A stretch of 64,000 nucleotides of DNA from Posidonia oceanica. Taxonomy: Eukaryota > Streptophyta > Magnoliopsida > Alismatales > Posidoniaceae. The translations under genes and the position numbers were made by a program. The stretch is from positions 12,961,001 through 13,025,000 of the forward strand of contig JAZBRS010000013.1 of the NCBI GenBank assembly GCA_037176725.1. The letters run 5' to 3'. Position 1 is the first letter of the stretch. Each line of letters opens with the position of its first letter. The notes below the pieces were generated by a model, which ran no database searches, had not been told where the DNA came from, and saw nothing but the letters and a program-made list of their open reading frames with translations. Below, piece after piece: positions 35,764 to 48,390 of this stretch.

Positions 35764-36629
35764 TGCAAGACTCCGGCTTTCGTTTTTACTTTTTCGCTTG
35801 CATGGTTTTTTCGCTTGTGCTTGCCCTACCTGCTTGCCTTTATGCTTATCCATGCTTTATCTGCTTAATGCCATGCTTACATGCTTTTGAGTGGTGAATG
35901 TTTTGTTTTACACAATTGCAATGCCACTACACATGCACATGCCATGTATACATGCCTTTTGATGTGATGAATGTTTCCTTTCACCATCATGCACACAACA
36001 TTTGCACATGCCATGCACATGCTTTATGCCTTGATGTATGCTTGCTTGCTTGCGATGACTTGGTGTCTCTTTCCCTTCTTCCATATGCCATGCCTAGGAT
36101 ATTAGAGACATGCTTACTTCCCCTTTGGCTTAATTTAAAAGCTACAATAAAGCCAAACAACAACATTTAAGCACAACTTGAACCAAACTTGCAAACTTTC
36201 CCCTCTTGGCTAAATAAAATGCAATTAAAAAGTACTAAAGCATCCTCACATGATTGAGCATTTAGAAAGCATGCATCCTCTCTTCTCTGAGTCCACCCAC
36301 TTAGTCTGAGAAGGACAGTCCCGATTTCTTGTTCCATTGCTTCGACGTGGGGCGAGCTGGTCGGTTTGTCCCTCGTTGTCTGGGGTCGCGTCGGTTTTAG
36401 TAGAGGGTACAACTCATGCTTTGGCAGGGTCGAGGCTCCTAATGCACCACCCGTTGCTGCCTGAGCCTTGGCCAGGATTTAGATGGGGACCTACTTGCTG
36501 ACTTGAGTCAATAAATCCACATCCCTTGTGAGCTTGTCCGAGTATACAACCTACTCAGGACATGGATGGTGAGAGAGCGTATGATAGGACATTCATCTGC
36601 ATGTATGCCATTCATATCACCATAACCAC
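35764..36629 (+). other. Leader of the Tat-like element
   Basis: Non-coding stretch rich in CATGC and GCTTGC words (35800-36110), followed by ordinary sequence. I see no convincing gene; the short frames at 35644-36170 are products of the repeated words. Confidence 0.55.
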
Positions 36630-38634
36630 TTGCATTGCGTCTTCTGTCTTGGTCCTAACCTGATTTGCTTTGCCTGTCCTCAGGTAGGTGCGAGGTCCTC
36701 AGCTGGAGCTCGAGCGTCTCTGTCCCGGGCAGCTCCCCATGGTCCCCCTCTCTTGTCGGGCTGTTCGTCGCCTTTGACGATAGCCCATCCTAGGACTCGT
36801 GCGTCTCCTTTTCGCCGCAGCCCTATCCTTACCCGCTCGCGGTCAGCCATGGTCCAACGTGCCAGCGAGCCTCTTGCTTTTGTTGCCTTGGAGGAGATAC
36901 CGATCTCGGTTTTTCCTACCTCTGCAACTTCCCATTCTCTCCATGCATTCCGTTTTCGGGTGCATGACGACCTACTGCATACCACAGGTGGACCGCGGGT
37001 CATAGTCTGTTCAGAGCCCGTCACCGACTCTGTCGCGGTGATCGCCACTCGGACTCTGGATACCCCTTCTCTCGCCCCTTCCTTGGGTTTTCCAGTTTCA
37101 GGAACTCAGTCGGCTGTGGCTACTTTTGCTGTAGGGTATGTCCCTCTCGACTTTTTTGCTTTCGTGCCCCCTTTAGCAGCTATCCCTTTGCATCACGGCT
37201 TGTCGGTTGATGAGTCCTCTGCCATGTAAGCACAACATCTGTTGGCTATGGCCCAGAGGTTGCAAGGCATGGCCTTTTCTTCTAATCCTGCTTTCTCGCT
37301 TCCTCCTCCTCTGACCCCTGAGGTTTCGGTGCAGCCCTTTGTAGTTTTGTAGGCTCACCTCACTACTTTTCCGTCCTTACCATTGCCCTAGCTCCTCACA
37401 GCTTTGACGATGGGGGTGCCTTATCTGCCTCCTGTACCCACACAGTACTTTGCACAGCATGCAACTCCAACACCTGGTGGCCAGTCCCCTGGATTGGCAG
37501 GAGCACAGCATCTCCTGAGCCCGTTGTCCGGAACCATACCGGTGCAGCAGCTGTTGCTCCCACACACTGCACATTACACTGCACAATATGTTATTTACTC
37601 ATCCCCTATGCATCAGTAGATTCAGGCTCAACATGCATGTCACCACACTTTGCACCCTCGCACGGGTATGTTGGCCCTCACGCCTCGACACCAGGCGGCG
37701 TGATAGTGGATCCGGAGGAGCGCTTTCGTGCAACCTGTACAGCATACGCGACACATGCCTCAGCTGCACCGCTCTCATCTGCAGTGACTCCAGACGCCCT
37801 CCTTGCCAAGGTCGGCGATCTGGAAAGGGCACTTCGTCAAGTGCAAGGCAAGGACCGCCAGCCCTACCAATTCTAGGACCTCTGCTACTTTCCAGAGGCG
37901 ACACTCCCAGTGAATTTTCGCATTCCGGAATTTGTCAAATACAACAGTAGAGGCTGCTCAATCGCACATCTGAAGGCATACTGTAGCGACCTTGCTCAAC
38001 TTCAGGCTGACGACAGGCTGCTGATTCGCTTGTTCTAAAAGGGTCTGACGGGGCCCGCACTCAAGTGGTTCACATCTCTTGACATGGCCACCATCAAAAC
38101 TTGGGACGAGCTTTCCCAGGCGTTCTTGGAGCAATATTCCTTCAACCTTGACTTTATCCCTAAGCGCAAGGATCTTGTCGCACTTCAGCAAAAGCCCCAC
38201 GAACCATTCGAGGAGTACGTTGGCCGCTGGCGCACCCTAGCCTCCCAGATTAAAGATAGGCCCTCGGATGAGGAGTCTATTGAGATCATTACCACGAGAG
38301 CGCAGCCAGTGAGTGGGGCTCTACTCTGCCTGCAACCCATCACTAGCTTTGCATCGCTGACTCGGGCTGGCGCTCACGTTGAAAGCTCGCTGTGGAGTGG
38401 AAACTTCCCCACACTCGCTGAGTTCGCAAAGCAAGCCACTGCCCCTAGTAGCAACAACTACAACAAGAACTGCAATAGCAGCAGCAGCAAAGGCAACAAC
38501 GACTCTGACGTCCGCTGCTACAAGAAGCCGACCGTCGCTTGCATTGATTCTCTCGCAGAGCCTGCCCTCGTAGCCAGCCAGCCCGACTCATCTCAGCTTG
38601 CATCCACACATAGCTTAGCACACACCAGACAGAG
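36630..38634 (+). pseudogene. Tat-type gag, first part, broken
   Basis: The frame beginning at 36630 gives a Pro/Ser/Ala-rich N-terminal region. It stops at 37227, then continues with more stops to about 37619. The frame then shifts to one holding a short coiled coil (DALLAKVGDLERALRQVQG, 37790-37860) and the capsid signature FRIPEFVKYN, HLKAYCSDLAQLQADDRLL and GLTGPALKWF. The capsid continues through MATIKTWDELSQAFLEQY and PHEPFEEYVGRWRTLASQI (38084-38270). In-frame stops occur at 37875 and 38036. The pattern is that of Tat/Ogre gag proteins, which build the particle. The Sirevirus inserts at 38635 within the C-terminal part. Confidence 0.82.
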
Positions 38635-39867
38635 TGTTGAAAAATATTTATGATATATTTAATTTTGATGATAACAAATGGAACTAATGATATTACTTGA
38701 GGAAATACTTTTCAGTTGATTTTAAGATAGGTGGAATATCTGAGGGAAGTCAATCTTTGAAGAATACCAAGTAAAGCATGGAATGCAGAAGAGAACTCTA
38801 CATCAGAGACTACATGAAGACAAGAAGAAAAGCCAAGACAATATTATTCATGTTGTAATAATTTGTATGCAATTTTTTCTTCATTATTGTACTCTAAGAA
38901 ATGATGTAAAAGATCTCCCAAGACATCCCAAAACAGTTAGGAAAATATTCATACCTAAACCTGAGAAAAACACTTAGAAAATCCTAAAGGTTTAGAAGTT
39001 AGATCAGAAATGGAAAACGGATTCTCACCGGTATACTGTTATCTAGGGTTACAGGGCTACAGTGAAATATTCATTTAAATGTGACCATTGAGCCAAAACG
39101 GGAAATCGATATATATCGGAACACCAAAATCTGGAAAGAGTCTAACCCACCGAATCCCACTGGTACACCGCTAGTGTAATTTACAGCTAAGATTAATATC
39201 AGAACACCATTTCAAAACGGAATACCGATTTAGTCAAACGTTGGAGATTTTCGGTCGACCGATTGATTTCGGAATACCGTTTATACTAGTCGTTTGTGAA
39301 CGTTGAGTTTTCCGTTATACACATCTTTGGGTCTTGCTATACCTATAAATTGGACCCTCAAGGACCTCCTAAGAAACACCAACACATATACTATCTTGTA
39401 CTACCCATTTGCTAAGTTCAAAGATCTTATTTAAGGAGAATACTCCCAAGATAGCCAAAAAGAGATTCCTAGGTGAAAATTCTGTTGGGAGATCAAAAGA
39501 GATACTACTTGTAAGATTGTTGTAATCAAGGAGGATACTTCTCTAGCTGTGAGAAGGGCTCTACGGGTCTTGTAGAGGAAGCTTATATCTTCATCAAGTA
39601 AGTGTATTTACGTTGATAAGATTAAGGGAACTCCAGAGGAGATCTGGGAGTGGACTAGGCTGGGTTGGCTGAACCACTATATATCTATTGTGTCATATCT
39701 CATTGCCGCTTCTCTCCTTCTATGCTTGTTATAGTATAATATTCAAATTGCTTAACTTAGATCATTTATTTGAATATTACTCCTTGTGTGTTTAAAATTG
39801 TTTAAATTCCGCATAAATTTTAAATACTCTATTCACTCCCCTCTAGAGTAGCCACTCGATCCTAACA
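38635..39867 (+). repeat. 5' LTR of the Sirevirus
   Basis: It begins TGTTGAAAAATA and ends GATCCTAACA. TATA-like CCTATAAATT lies at 39352-39360. The U3 part (39000-39310) contains several CG-rich short palindromes such as CCGGTATAC and GGTCGACC and repeated CCGATT words, which are also found in the block after pol. Confidence 0.95.
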
Positions 39868-39869
39868 AT

Positions 39870-39881
39870 TGGTATCAGAGC
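39870..39881 (+). other. Primer binding site (initiator tRNA-Met)
   Basis: TGGTATCAGAGC, two bases after the 5' LTR, is the standard plant copia primer site. Confidence 0.95.
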
Positions 39882-39930
39882 CTGGTTGTTTAGAAATTAA
39901 GATCTAACAATCTATTTAGACACAGAAAAA

Positions 39931-41500
39931 ATGACTTCAACTAGTAATAATGCAATTGAGGGTCAAAGCATTAATAGACCACCATTTTTTGATGGAAACA
40001 ACTACACTTATTGGAAATATAGGATGATAATATATTTAAAATCAATAAACTTCAAAATATGGGATATAATAATTAATGGTTTTCCTAAAAATGATAAACC
40101 TTATTATGAATGGAGTGAAGAAGATGAAAGATTAGCTACCTTAGATGCAAAAGCTCTTAACATACTATTTTGTGCTGTAAATCAGGAACAATTTAATAAA
40201 ATATCAAACTGTACAATTGCACAACAAGCTTGGCATAATCTTGAAGTAATCCATGAAGGGACTAATCAAGTCAAGGAAACAAAAATCAACATGCTAGTGC
40301 ATAAATATGAACTGTTTAAAATGAAACCAAATGAGCCTATTGGAGAGAAATGTACTAGATTTTGTAATATAACAAACTCTCTACAAGCTCTCAGAAAAAG
40401 TTATCCTCAAAGTGATTTGGTAAGAAAAGTATTAAGATCTTTAACTCCTGAATGGGAAAAGAAAACTACTGCTATAGAAGAAGCTAAAGATCTATCAACT
40501 TATGCATTAGAAAACTTAATTGGAAATTTAACTTCATATGAAGTTCAAATGCAAGAGAAAGAAAATGACAAACAATCAATTAAAAAGACAATTGTACTTA
40601 AAACAATTACCAACTCAGAAACAGAAAATGAAGATGATGAAGAGATCGCTCTTCTTACGAGAAGATTCAAAAGATTTATAAGAAACAAGAAGTTTCCAAA
40701 GAAGGAAAAATTTAATGAATAAGAAGAGGCACCCATATGCTTTAATTGTAACAAACCTGGACATCTCAAGAGAAATTGTCCATTACTCAAAATGAAATTT
40801 TTTAGAAAAGATACTAGAAGGCCTAAGAAAAATGCTCTCCAAGCCACTTGGGATGAGACTGACTCTTCTTCTGATGAAGAATCATCCTCTGATACTGAAA
40901 GAGCAAATATGTGCTTCATGGCATAGGAAGAAAGCTCTATCTTCTAAAGTGATGATATGGAAAAGCTATTAGATGCCTTTAATGATTTATATGAAAAATA
41001 TAAAACTCAAAAATCTTCATCAAAACTTCTAAATCAACAAATGAAGATTTAGTAAAGAAAAATGATGTACTTATAAATGAAGGAGAAAAATTAATGCTTG
41101 AAAATGAAGATCTAAGTCTTAAGAATACAAAATTAAATATGGATCTAAAACATATGAGATTTAAAATTTCCAACTTAGAAAAAGATATAGAAACTTTAAA
41201 AGATAAGAGTAATGATCTTTTTAACACTGTTGTAAAATTTACCAAGGGAAAACAAAATCTAGATTTGTTATTATCTAGTCAAAGACCTTCAATGTACAAA
41301 TAAGGTATTGGTTATTCATCTTTTAAGGATAAACCATATAAAAATGGATTTATTAGAGAATCAACACATGAGAAATACATTTTTGTGGTAAAGAAACCAA
41401 ATCCAACTAAGTGGGTACAAAGGTATAGATTTGGCAATAGTAGAATCCGTCCTACTAAAATTTGGGTACCTAAAACTTTGTTATTCTCTAATGTAGGAAC
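39931..41500 (+). pseudogene. Sirevirus gag with zinc knuckle
   Basis: The 263-codon open frame (39931-40722) starts MTSTSNNAIEGQS and carries the copia gag pattern RPPFFDGNNYTYWKYRM, AKALNILFCAV, AWHNLEVIHEGT and VRKVLRSLTPEW. It ends at a TAA at 40720-40722, but the frame continues directly into a C-x2-C-x4-H-x4-C zinc knuckle (CFNCNKPGHLKRNC, 40738-40779) and an acidic Ser-rich stretch. More stops and a shift follow before a coiled-coil-like Lys/Glu/Asn-rich segment (41094-41303), typical of Sirevirus gag-pol linkers. The start is chosen because it is the first ATG 50 bp after the primer site. Confidence 0.9.
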
Positions 41501-41503
41501 ATG

Positions 41504-44502
41504 ATGAACTCAAAGTGGATATTGGATAGTGGTTGCTCTCGTCACATGACCGGAGATCATAATATCCTGAGCACTCTTAAGTCCAAAGACGAAGGAACAG
41601 TCACATTCTGAGATAATGTTAAAGGGACAATTGTCGGGATAGGAAGTGTAGGTAATCCTGACAATCTTTCTATTGAAATTTTTATTAGTTGATGGTTTAA
41701 AACATAATTTAATTAGCATTAGTCAATTATGTGATATTGGTTATAAAGTTTTATTTGATAAGGAAAAATGTACAATCTTTGAATTAACCACAAACAAAAT
41801 AATATTTACTAGAAATAGAAAACATAATGTATATAAAATTAAAGTATCCTATAAAACAAATAAAATAATATAATGTGTATGGCATAGAAGACTTGGTCAG
41901 GCCAATATGGGACAATTATCTAAATTATCCAAATGTGATTTAATCATGGTTTGCCAAAAATCGATTTCAAAAATGATAGATTATGTGATGCATGCCAATA
42001 TGGAAAACAAAGTAAGTCTTCCTTCAAAACAAAAGAAATGATTTCTACTACCAAACCATTGGAACTAATTAATATCGATTTATTTGGTCCTAGTAGAACA
42101 TTAAGTCTAGGAGGTAAAAGATATGCTTTTGTATTAGTAGATGATTTTTCGAGATTTACATGAGTACTATTTTTAACAAATAAAAATGATGTGTTTTTTG
42201 AATTTCGAAAGTTTTGCAAAATGGTTCAAAATGAAAAGGGGTTAAGTATTATTAAAATAAGAAGTGACCATGGAGGAGAATTTGAAAATGAGGTTTTCGA
42301 AAGTTTTTGTGAAGAAAATGGTTTTCAACATAATTTCTCTTTTCCTAAGACTCCACAACAAAATGGAGTTGTTGAAAGGAAAAACAGAATATTACAAGAA
42401 ATGGCTAGAATTATGCTTTGTGAAAACAATTTACATAAACATTTCTGGACCAAAGCTGTCAATACAGTATGCTATATTTTAAATAGAGTTCTACTTAGAC
42501 TTGTTTTAAATAAAACTCCTTTTGAGCTTTGGTTTTGCAAGACTCCAAAAATTTCATATTTCAAGGTTTTTTGTTGCAAATGCTTTATTTTGAACACCAA
42601 AGATAATTTAGATAAATTTGATCCCAAATCTGATGAAGGAATATTTCTTGGATATTCCTCTAGAAGCATGGCATATAGAATATATAACAAAAGAATACTT
42701 ACTATAGAAGAATCAATGCATGTAAACTTTGATGAAAATAGCATTCAAATTATAAATCTTGAAAATGAAGTAAATAATGATCAAATAACTAAGCCTGAAA
42801 ATAATGAAAACACAACTAAGTTAGAAGAAACTGAAATCAACACATTTAACTAGCAATTTGTTCATGGTCACCCTAAGGAACAAATCATTGGAGATATTTC
42901 CAAGGGAATATTGACTAGATCCAAATTGGATCACGAATGTGCCACCTATGCATTCATTTGATCTATTGAGTCGAAAAATGTTAATGAGGCTTGTAATGAT
43001 GAATATTGGATGATTGCTATAAATGAAGAGTTAAATCAATTTAAAAGAAATAATGTTTGGAAATTAGTTCCAAAACCAAAAGATCATCCAATAATTGGGA
43101 CTAAATGGATTTTCAGAAATAAACTAGTTGAATCAGGAAGGATAGTTAAAAATAAGGCTAGGTTAGTAGCAGAAGGATATAATCAAGAAGAAGGAGTAGA
43201 TTTTGATGAAACTTATGCCCCAGTAGCCAGATTAGAATTCATTAGTATGTTATTAGCTTATGCAAGTTCCATGAACTTTAAATTATACCAAATGGATGTT
43301 AAAAGTGCCTTTTTGAATGGAGTGATTGAGGAAGAAGTATATGTGAAACAACCCCTTGGATTTGAAAATGAATTATATACAGATCATGTATTTAAATTAA
43401 ACAAAGCACTCTATGGACTAAAGCAAGCTCCTAGAGCTTGGTATGATAGGTTAAAGAAATTTTTAATTGAAAAGGGCTTTGTTATTGGAGTTGTTGATAC
43501 AACTCTATTTATCAAGAAGAATGAAAAAGACATTCTATTAATCTAAATCTATGTTGATGATATCATATTTGGATCAACAAATGAAAATCTATGTGAAGAA
43601 TTCTCAAATATTTTGCAAAAGGAATTTGAGATGAGCATGATGGGAGAATTAAATTATTTTCTTGGGTTTCAAGTAAAACAAATGAATAAAGGAATATTTA
43701 TCTTCCAAGAAAAATATACAAAAGAATTGTTGAAAAGATTTGGAATGAAAAACTCAAAGGAAGCTAAAACACCTATGAGTACAAATACTAAGTTAGACAA
43801 GGATGAAAATGGGAAAAATGTAGATCAAACGATGTATAGAGGCATGATTGGTTGCCTCCTATATTTAACTGCTAGTAGACCGACATTATGTTTAGTGTCT
43901 GTCTTTGTGCTAGATATCAAGCTGCACCTAAGGAATCTCATCTAATTGCAGTTAAAGGAATATTTAGATATCTACATGGAATTACAGAATTAGGTCTATT
44001 CTATCCTAAAAATTCAACCTTAGAATTAATAGGATATAGTGATGCTGACTATGCTGGATGTACAACTGATAGGAAGAGCACTAGTGGAACTTGTCAATTT
44101 CTAGGACATTCATTGGTTTCTTGGTTTAGCAAGAAACAAAATAGTGTTACTTTATCCACTACTGAAGCAGAATACATCGCAGCTGGATGTTGTTGTGTCC
44201 AAATATTATGGATGAAACAAACCTTAAAAGATTTTGACTTAACATTTTACACAACACCTATAATGTGTGATAATACAAGTGCAACTAATTTCTCTAAAAA
44301 TCCTGTAAGTTATTCAAGAACTAAACACATTGAAGTTAGACACCATTTCTTAATAGATCATGTTGCAAACAGCAATATAAAATTAGAATTTATTTCCACA
44401 AGTGATCAATTAGCAGATATATTTACTAAACCTCTAGATGAATCACAATTTGTAAAAATTAGAAGACATCTAGGTTTATGCAAGATATGTGACCTTGAAT
44501 GA
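41504..44502 (+). pseudogene. Sirevirus pol (protease, integrase, reverse transcriptase, RNase H), broken
   Basis: The copia domain order is complete. Protease: WILDSGCSRHMTGD, with the catalytic Asp at 41525-41527. Zinc finger of integrase: WHRRLGQANMG, where the usual second His (LGHANM) is Gln, then CDACQYGK. Integrase core: NIDLFGPS, RSDHGGEFEN and PQQNGVVERKNR, so the DDE triad is kept; a TGA follows RFT near 42161. Reverse transcriptase (43010 on): [43 protein letters not shown] and YVDDIIFGST, with a TAA three residues before the YVDD. RNase H (43888-44502): YSDADYAGC, TTEAEYIAAGC, CDNTSA and TKHIEVRHHFL. A frameshift near 43890 separates the last two. A few reversions would be needed for function. 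Confidence 0.92.
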
Positions 44503-44599
44503 AAATAAAAAAATATATTTTTTTGAACAGAGATCAAATCCGGTATACCGAAAGTCATCGGTTTACCGATTTCTGTATAAATCTGACAGTTTTTTTTGA

Positions 44600-44990
44600 A
44601 TCACCGATTTTGTCCGGATTTCCAAAAATCTCTGTTTCGGAAGTTCATTTTTAACCGATTTTCCGAATATCCCTGTTTTGCAAGTTCATTTTGGACCGAT
44701 TTTTCGAAAATCCCTGTTTCGGAAGAGCATTTTGGTCCGGTCTACTAGTTAGGCAGAAAACAAAAATTCTGCAGATTTTTCGGTGAACCGATATTCACCG
44801 GTTTTCCAAAAATCCCTGTTTTGGAAGTTCATTTTGGACCGATGTTCCGAAAATCCCTGTTTCGGAAGAACATTTTGTTCCAATCTACCGATTTGTATGT
44901 AAAACAAAAATTTTATAGATTTTTTCGGTGAACCGATTTAAATTAGTGTTCCGAAATTCCCTGATTTGGAAGAACATTTTGCTCCAGTAG
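44600..44990 (+). repeat. Degenerate tandem repeat after pol (CCGATTTTCC..TCCCTGTTTCGGAAG)
   Basis: About six imperfect copies of a 45-60 bp unit with the core CCGAAAATCCCTGTTTCGGAAG and CATTTTGGACCGA. The unit contains a partial hairpin (CCGAAA...TTTCGG). Related CCGATT/CGGTATACC words occur in the LTRs of the same element. Confidence 0.75.
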
Positions 44991-45266
44991 AATGAATTAT
45001 TATTTTATATCGAACAAATTGGAATACCGTTCAGTTTTCGGTATACCGTCTTTCATTTTAAAATCATTTTTTTGGTTGTAAAACTTAGGGTTTAAAATTT
45101 TCTATATAAACCCCATATTCCGTTTTCGGCCAACACTCCTTTCCAGCCGTAAGCCTCCTCCTCTGGTTGAAAGCCCTAGCATCCTCCTCCTTCCTCCAGC
45201 GCCTCTCCGTCCTCCTTCTTTTCTCAAAAACCCTTCGCCGTTGGCTCTCCGTCCTCCTCTTCATCA

Positions 45267-46328
45267 ATGGCACCTAAGAAAAGTTTTGCTCAAAAGCCCG
45301 AAAGGAAAGCTCACTCTATCGCTCACTCCGACGACTCCTCCGAAGATGACCACACTTACGGAAACAAGTTTCTTCATTTCATCGACGAGGAAGTCATGGA
45401 GGTTCACCAGGAGTGATTTACCAACAGAGAAGTCCTCACCGGCCGAAAGGTGAATTTCGACACTTGGGGTGACATTGGCTCTCCCTTTCAAGCTCAGTCC
45501 TTAACTCCATTTTTAGCATCTATTGGCGATCATAAGTACTATTCACACTTAGTATCACAATTCTATGCCAATTTAGTAATTTCAGCTGACACTTATGATT
45601 CCTACCTATTAGGTATAGACATGACCTTTGATGAAGTTCTTATAGGTCAATTGCTAAAAATCCCATCTTCAGGAATAGACATCACTTTATCTGTTGAGGA
45701 ATTAAGTTTAACTTATCCTGAAATAATTAAAACCATCTCTTTAAATAAAAAGAGTACCTTTATTCCCAACAAAATAAATCAATTGTCTAAAACAACTAGA
45801 ATAATCACATATATTCTTGATGCTAACATCATTCAAAAGAAAGGACATTTTGATGAGTTAAGTAGCATGACTTGTAAGGCAGTATATGCAATTATGAAAA
45901 AGATCCTTGTAAATTGGGCTCGTATCATAGTCCATCATATGACACATATCAAAATCAAACTATTTTATGGATCTCTCCTCACATATCTGTTCATTCACTT
46001 TGATGTACCATTAGATAATGAGCCATCCCTTCCTATTAGAACCCGTCCTATAGATAGTATCGCCATAGATAGAATGGAGAAAGCTTTGGAGAGAGCAAAT
46101 GCTCTTAAAAGTGTTCGTCCATCTTCCTCAAGCTCTCAACTACCTCAAGTTGAGAGTTCTGAAGAGGAAGAAGAGGATAATAATAAAGAAGAAATAGAAA
46201 AATTGAGAAAAGAAATAGAAGAGATCAAACTCCGTCAAGAGGCAAACTTTGCGGCCAACTGTGAATGGCAAAACAAAGTTGACAACTGGCAAAACAGTGT
46301 GGATGATTGGCAGATGAGAATTGAGTAG
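45267..46328 (+). pseudogene. Sirevirus env-like (extra ORF) protein, one premature stop
   Basis: The reading frame begins MAPKKSFAQKPERK at 45267 and runs in one frame to 46328 apart from a single TGA at 45414-45416. The 292-codon segment from 45450 is open. It contains the 'putative plant transposon protein' type domain, then an acidic Ser/Glu-rich stretch (46140-46190) and a predicted coiled coil (KEEIEKLRKEIEEIKLRQE) to the end. This is the position and architecture of the Sirevirus env-like gene; its role is not established, and I see no clear signal peptide or membrane span. The upstream leader contains CT-rich sequence. It is the least damaged gene in the nest. Confidence 0.82.
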
Positions 46329-47147
46329 ACAATGGAAGATCAACACATAGAGATTCTGAGATATCTCCAAGGACATCCGCCTCCACATCTAGCTAGTGAT
46401 TTAGATTATTTTCTCTCTTCTACTGTTATGTATTTCTTCATATTCTGGCATGTAAATGGTCATTAGGATAATATTGTGACATTATCATTTCTTATATGAC
46501 ATGGAATATGGCCTATATGATTTTGTGTTAGGTGTTGTTATGCTATAAAAGGAAATTATTGAGTTATATGAATGATCTTCGATTCTATACATATTACTTA
46601 AAAGTGAATAATATTCATACTAATAGTGTTAACTTACATTGAAAAGGAAGGAAATTAAAATATCTGATTGATATCTTGAATGGTTATCAAATTCTGAGTT
46701 TAGATTACTCATGATATCTCAAAGGAATACTTGATTGACAAATTTGACATTCATTTGATTAATATGAATGTTTTGGTATATCTCTTTTCATGTATGAAAT
46801 AATTATAGAAAATTATTCCAGTTTGGAACATTTTCTTATATTGAATATGGTATAAAGTCCTGATTATAAATATATTATGGTTAAAGTTGAAACTTTTTGT
46901 ATTATGACAAAAATGGGGAGAAAAATTAACATCACATATTTTGAATTAAAGCCATTAGTAAGGGGGAGCATGAAAATTAAATTGAAAGTATCAATATAAT
47001 CTATGCTTATCTAGGCTTATAGTAAGGGGGAGCATTTATACAAATTTGAAAATTACTCATATGTTTATTAGTTTATCAAATTTGTTTTATGTCTACTGAT
47101 AATGGGAGAAAGTTGTGAATATGTTTATGTATAGTTTTGTCATCATC
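46329..47147 (+). other. 3' non-coding region with extra purine tracts (Sirevirus)
   Basis: AT-rich DNA with purine-tract-like units at about 46908-46925 (AAAAATGGGGAGAAAAA), 46960-46969 (AAGGGGGAGC) and 47024-47033 (AAGGGGGAGC), before the LTR-proximal one at 47148. Repeated purine tracts before the 3' LTR are a known Sirevirus feature. Confidence 0.75.
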
Positions 47148-47161
47148 AAAAAGGGGGAGAT
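47148..47161 (+). other. Polypurine tract of the Sirevirus
   Basis: AAAAAGGGGGAGAT lies immediately before the TGTTG of the 3' LTR. It primes plus-strand DNA synthesis. Confidence 0.9.
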
Positions 47162-48390
47162 TGTTGAAAAATATCTATGATATATTTAATTTTGATGATA
47201 ACAAATGGAATTAATGATATTGCTTGAGGAAATACTCTTCAGTTGATTTTAAGATAGGTGGAATATCTGAGGAAGTCAATCTTTGAAGAATACCAAGTAA
47301 AGCATGGAATGTAGAAGAGAACTCTACATCAGAGACTACATGAAGACAAGAAGAAAAGCTAAGACAATATTATTCATGTTGTAATAATTTGTATGCAATT
47401 TTTTCTTCATTATTGTACTCTAAGAAATGATGTAAAAGATCTCCCAAGACATCCCAAAACAATTAGGAAAATATTCATACCTAAACCTGAGGAAAACACT
47501 TAGAAAATCCTAAAGGTTTAGAAGTTAGGTCAGAAACGGAAAACCGATTCTCACCGGTATACCGTTATCTGGGGATACAGTGCTACAGTGAAATATTCAT
47601 TTAAATGTAACCGTTGAGCCAAAACGGAAAACCGATCTATATCAGAACACCAAAATCTGGAAAGAGTCTAACCCACCGAATCCCACCGGTACACCGCTAG
47701 TGTGATCTACAGCTAAGATTAATATCGGAACACTGTTTCAAAACGGAATACCTATTTAGTCAAACGTTGGAGATTTTCGGTCGACCGATTGATTTCGGAA
47801 TACTGTTTATACTAGTCGTTTGTGAACGTTGAGTTATCCGTTAGACACATCTTTGGGTCTTGCTATACCTATAAATTGGACCCTCAAGGACCCCCTAAGA
47901 AATACCAACACATACTATTTTGTACTACCCATTTTTTAAGCTCAAAGATCTTATTTAGGGAGAATACTACCAAGATAGTCAAAAAGAGATTCCTAGTGAA
48001 AATTCTGTTGAGAGATCAAAAGAGATACTGCTTGTAAGATTGTTGTAATCAAGGAGGATACTTCTCTAGCTGTGAGAAGGGCTCTGCGGGTATTGCAGAG
48101 GATGCTTATATCTTCATCAAGTAAGTGTATTTACGTTGATAAGATTAAGGAAACTCTAGAGAGGATCTGGGAGTGGACTAGGTCGGGTTAACTGAACCAC
48201 TATATATCTATTGTGTCATATCTCATTGCCTCTTCTCTCATTCTATGAGTGTTATAGTATAATATTCAAATTGCTTAACTTAGATCATTTATTTGAATAT
48301 TACTCATTGTGTGTTTAAAATTGTTTAAATTCCGTATAAATTTTAAATACTCTATTCACCCCCCTCTAGAGTAGCCACTCGATCCTAACA
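47162..48390 (+). repeat. 3' LTR of the Sirevirus
   Basis: It matches 38635-39867 with scattered single-base changes and ends GATCCTAACA. TATA-like CCTATAAATT lies at about 47868-47878. Confidence 0.95.

Larger units (their letters stand above)
38635..48390 (+). mobile_element. Sirevirus-type Ty1/copia element, near complete
   Basis: 9,756 bp flanked by perfect CAGAG duplications (38630-38634 and 48391-48395). LTRs are 1,233 and 1,229 bp. The layout is LTR, initiator-Met primer site, gag, pol, a repeat block, an env-like ORF, several purine tracts, LTR. The extra ORF after pol and the multiple purine tracts are marks of Sireviruses (SIRE/Maximus). LTRs differ by only a few per cent by eye, making this the youngest large insertion here. 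Each gene still has one or more stops or frameshifts. Confidence 0.95.

Noticed and set aside
38783..38977. Small ORF in the Sirevirus LTR
   Set aside because: It lies wholly in the LTR and is disrupted in the other LTR copy.
39870..39881. Part of a tRNA gene (TGGTATCAGAGC)
   Set aside because: It is the primer binding site next to the Sirevirus 5' LTR.
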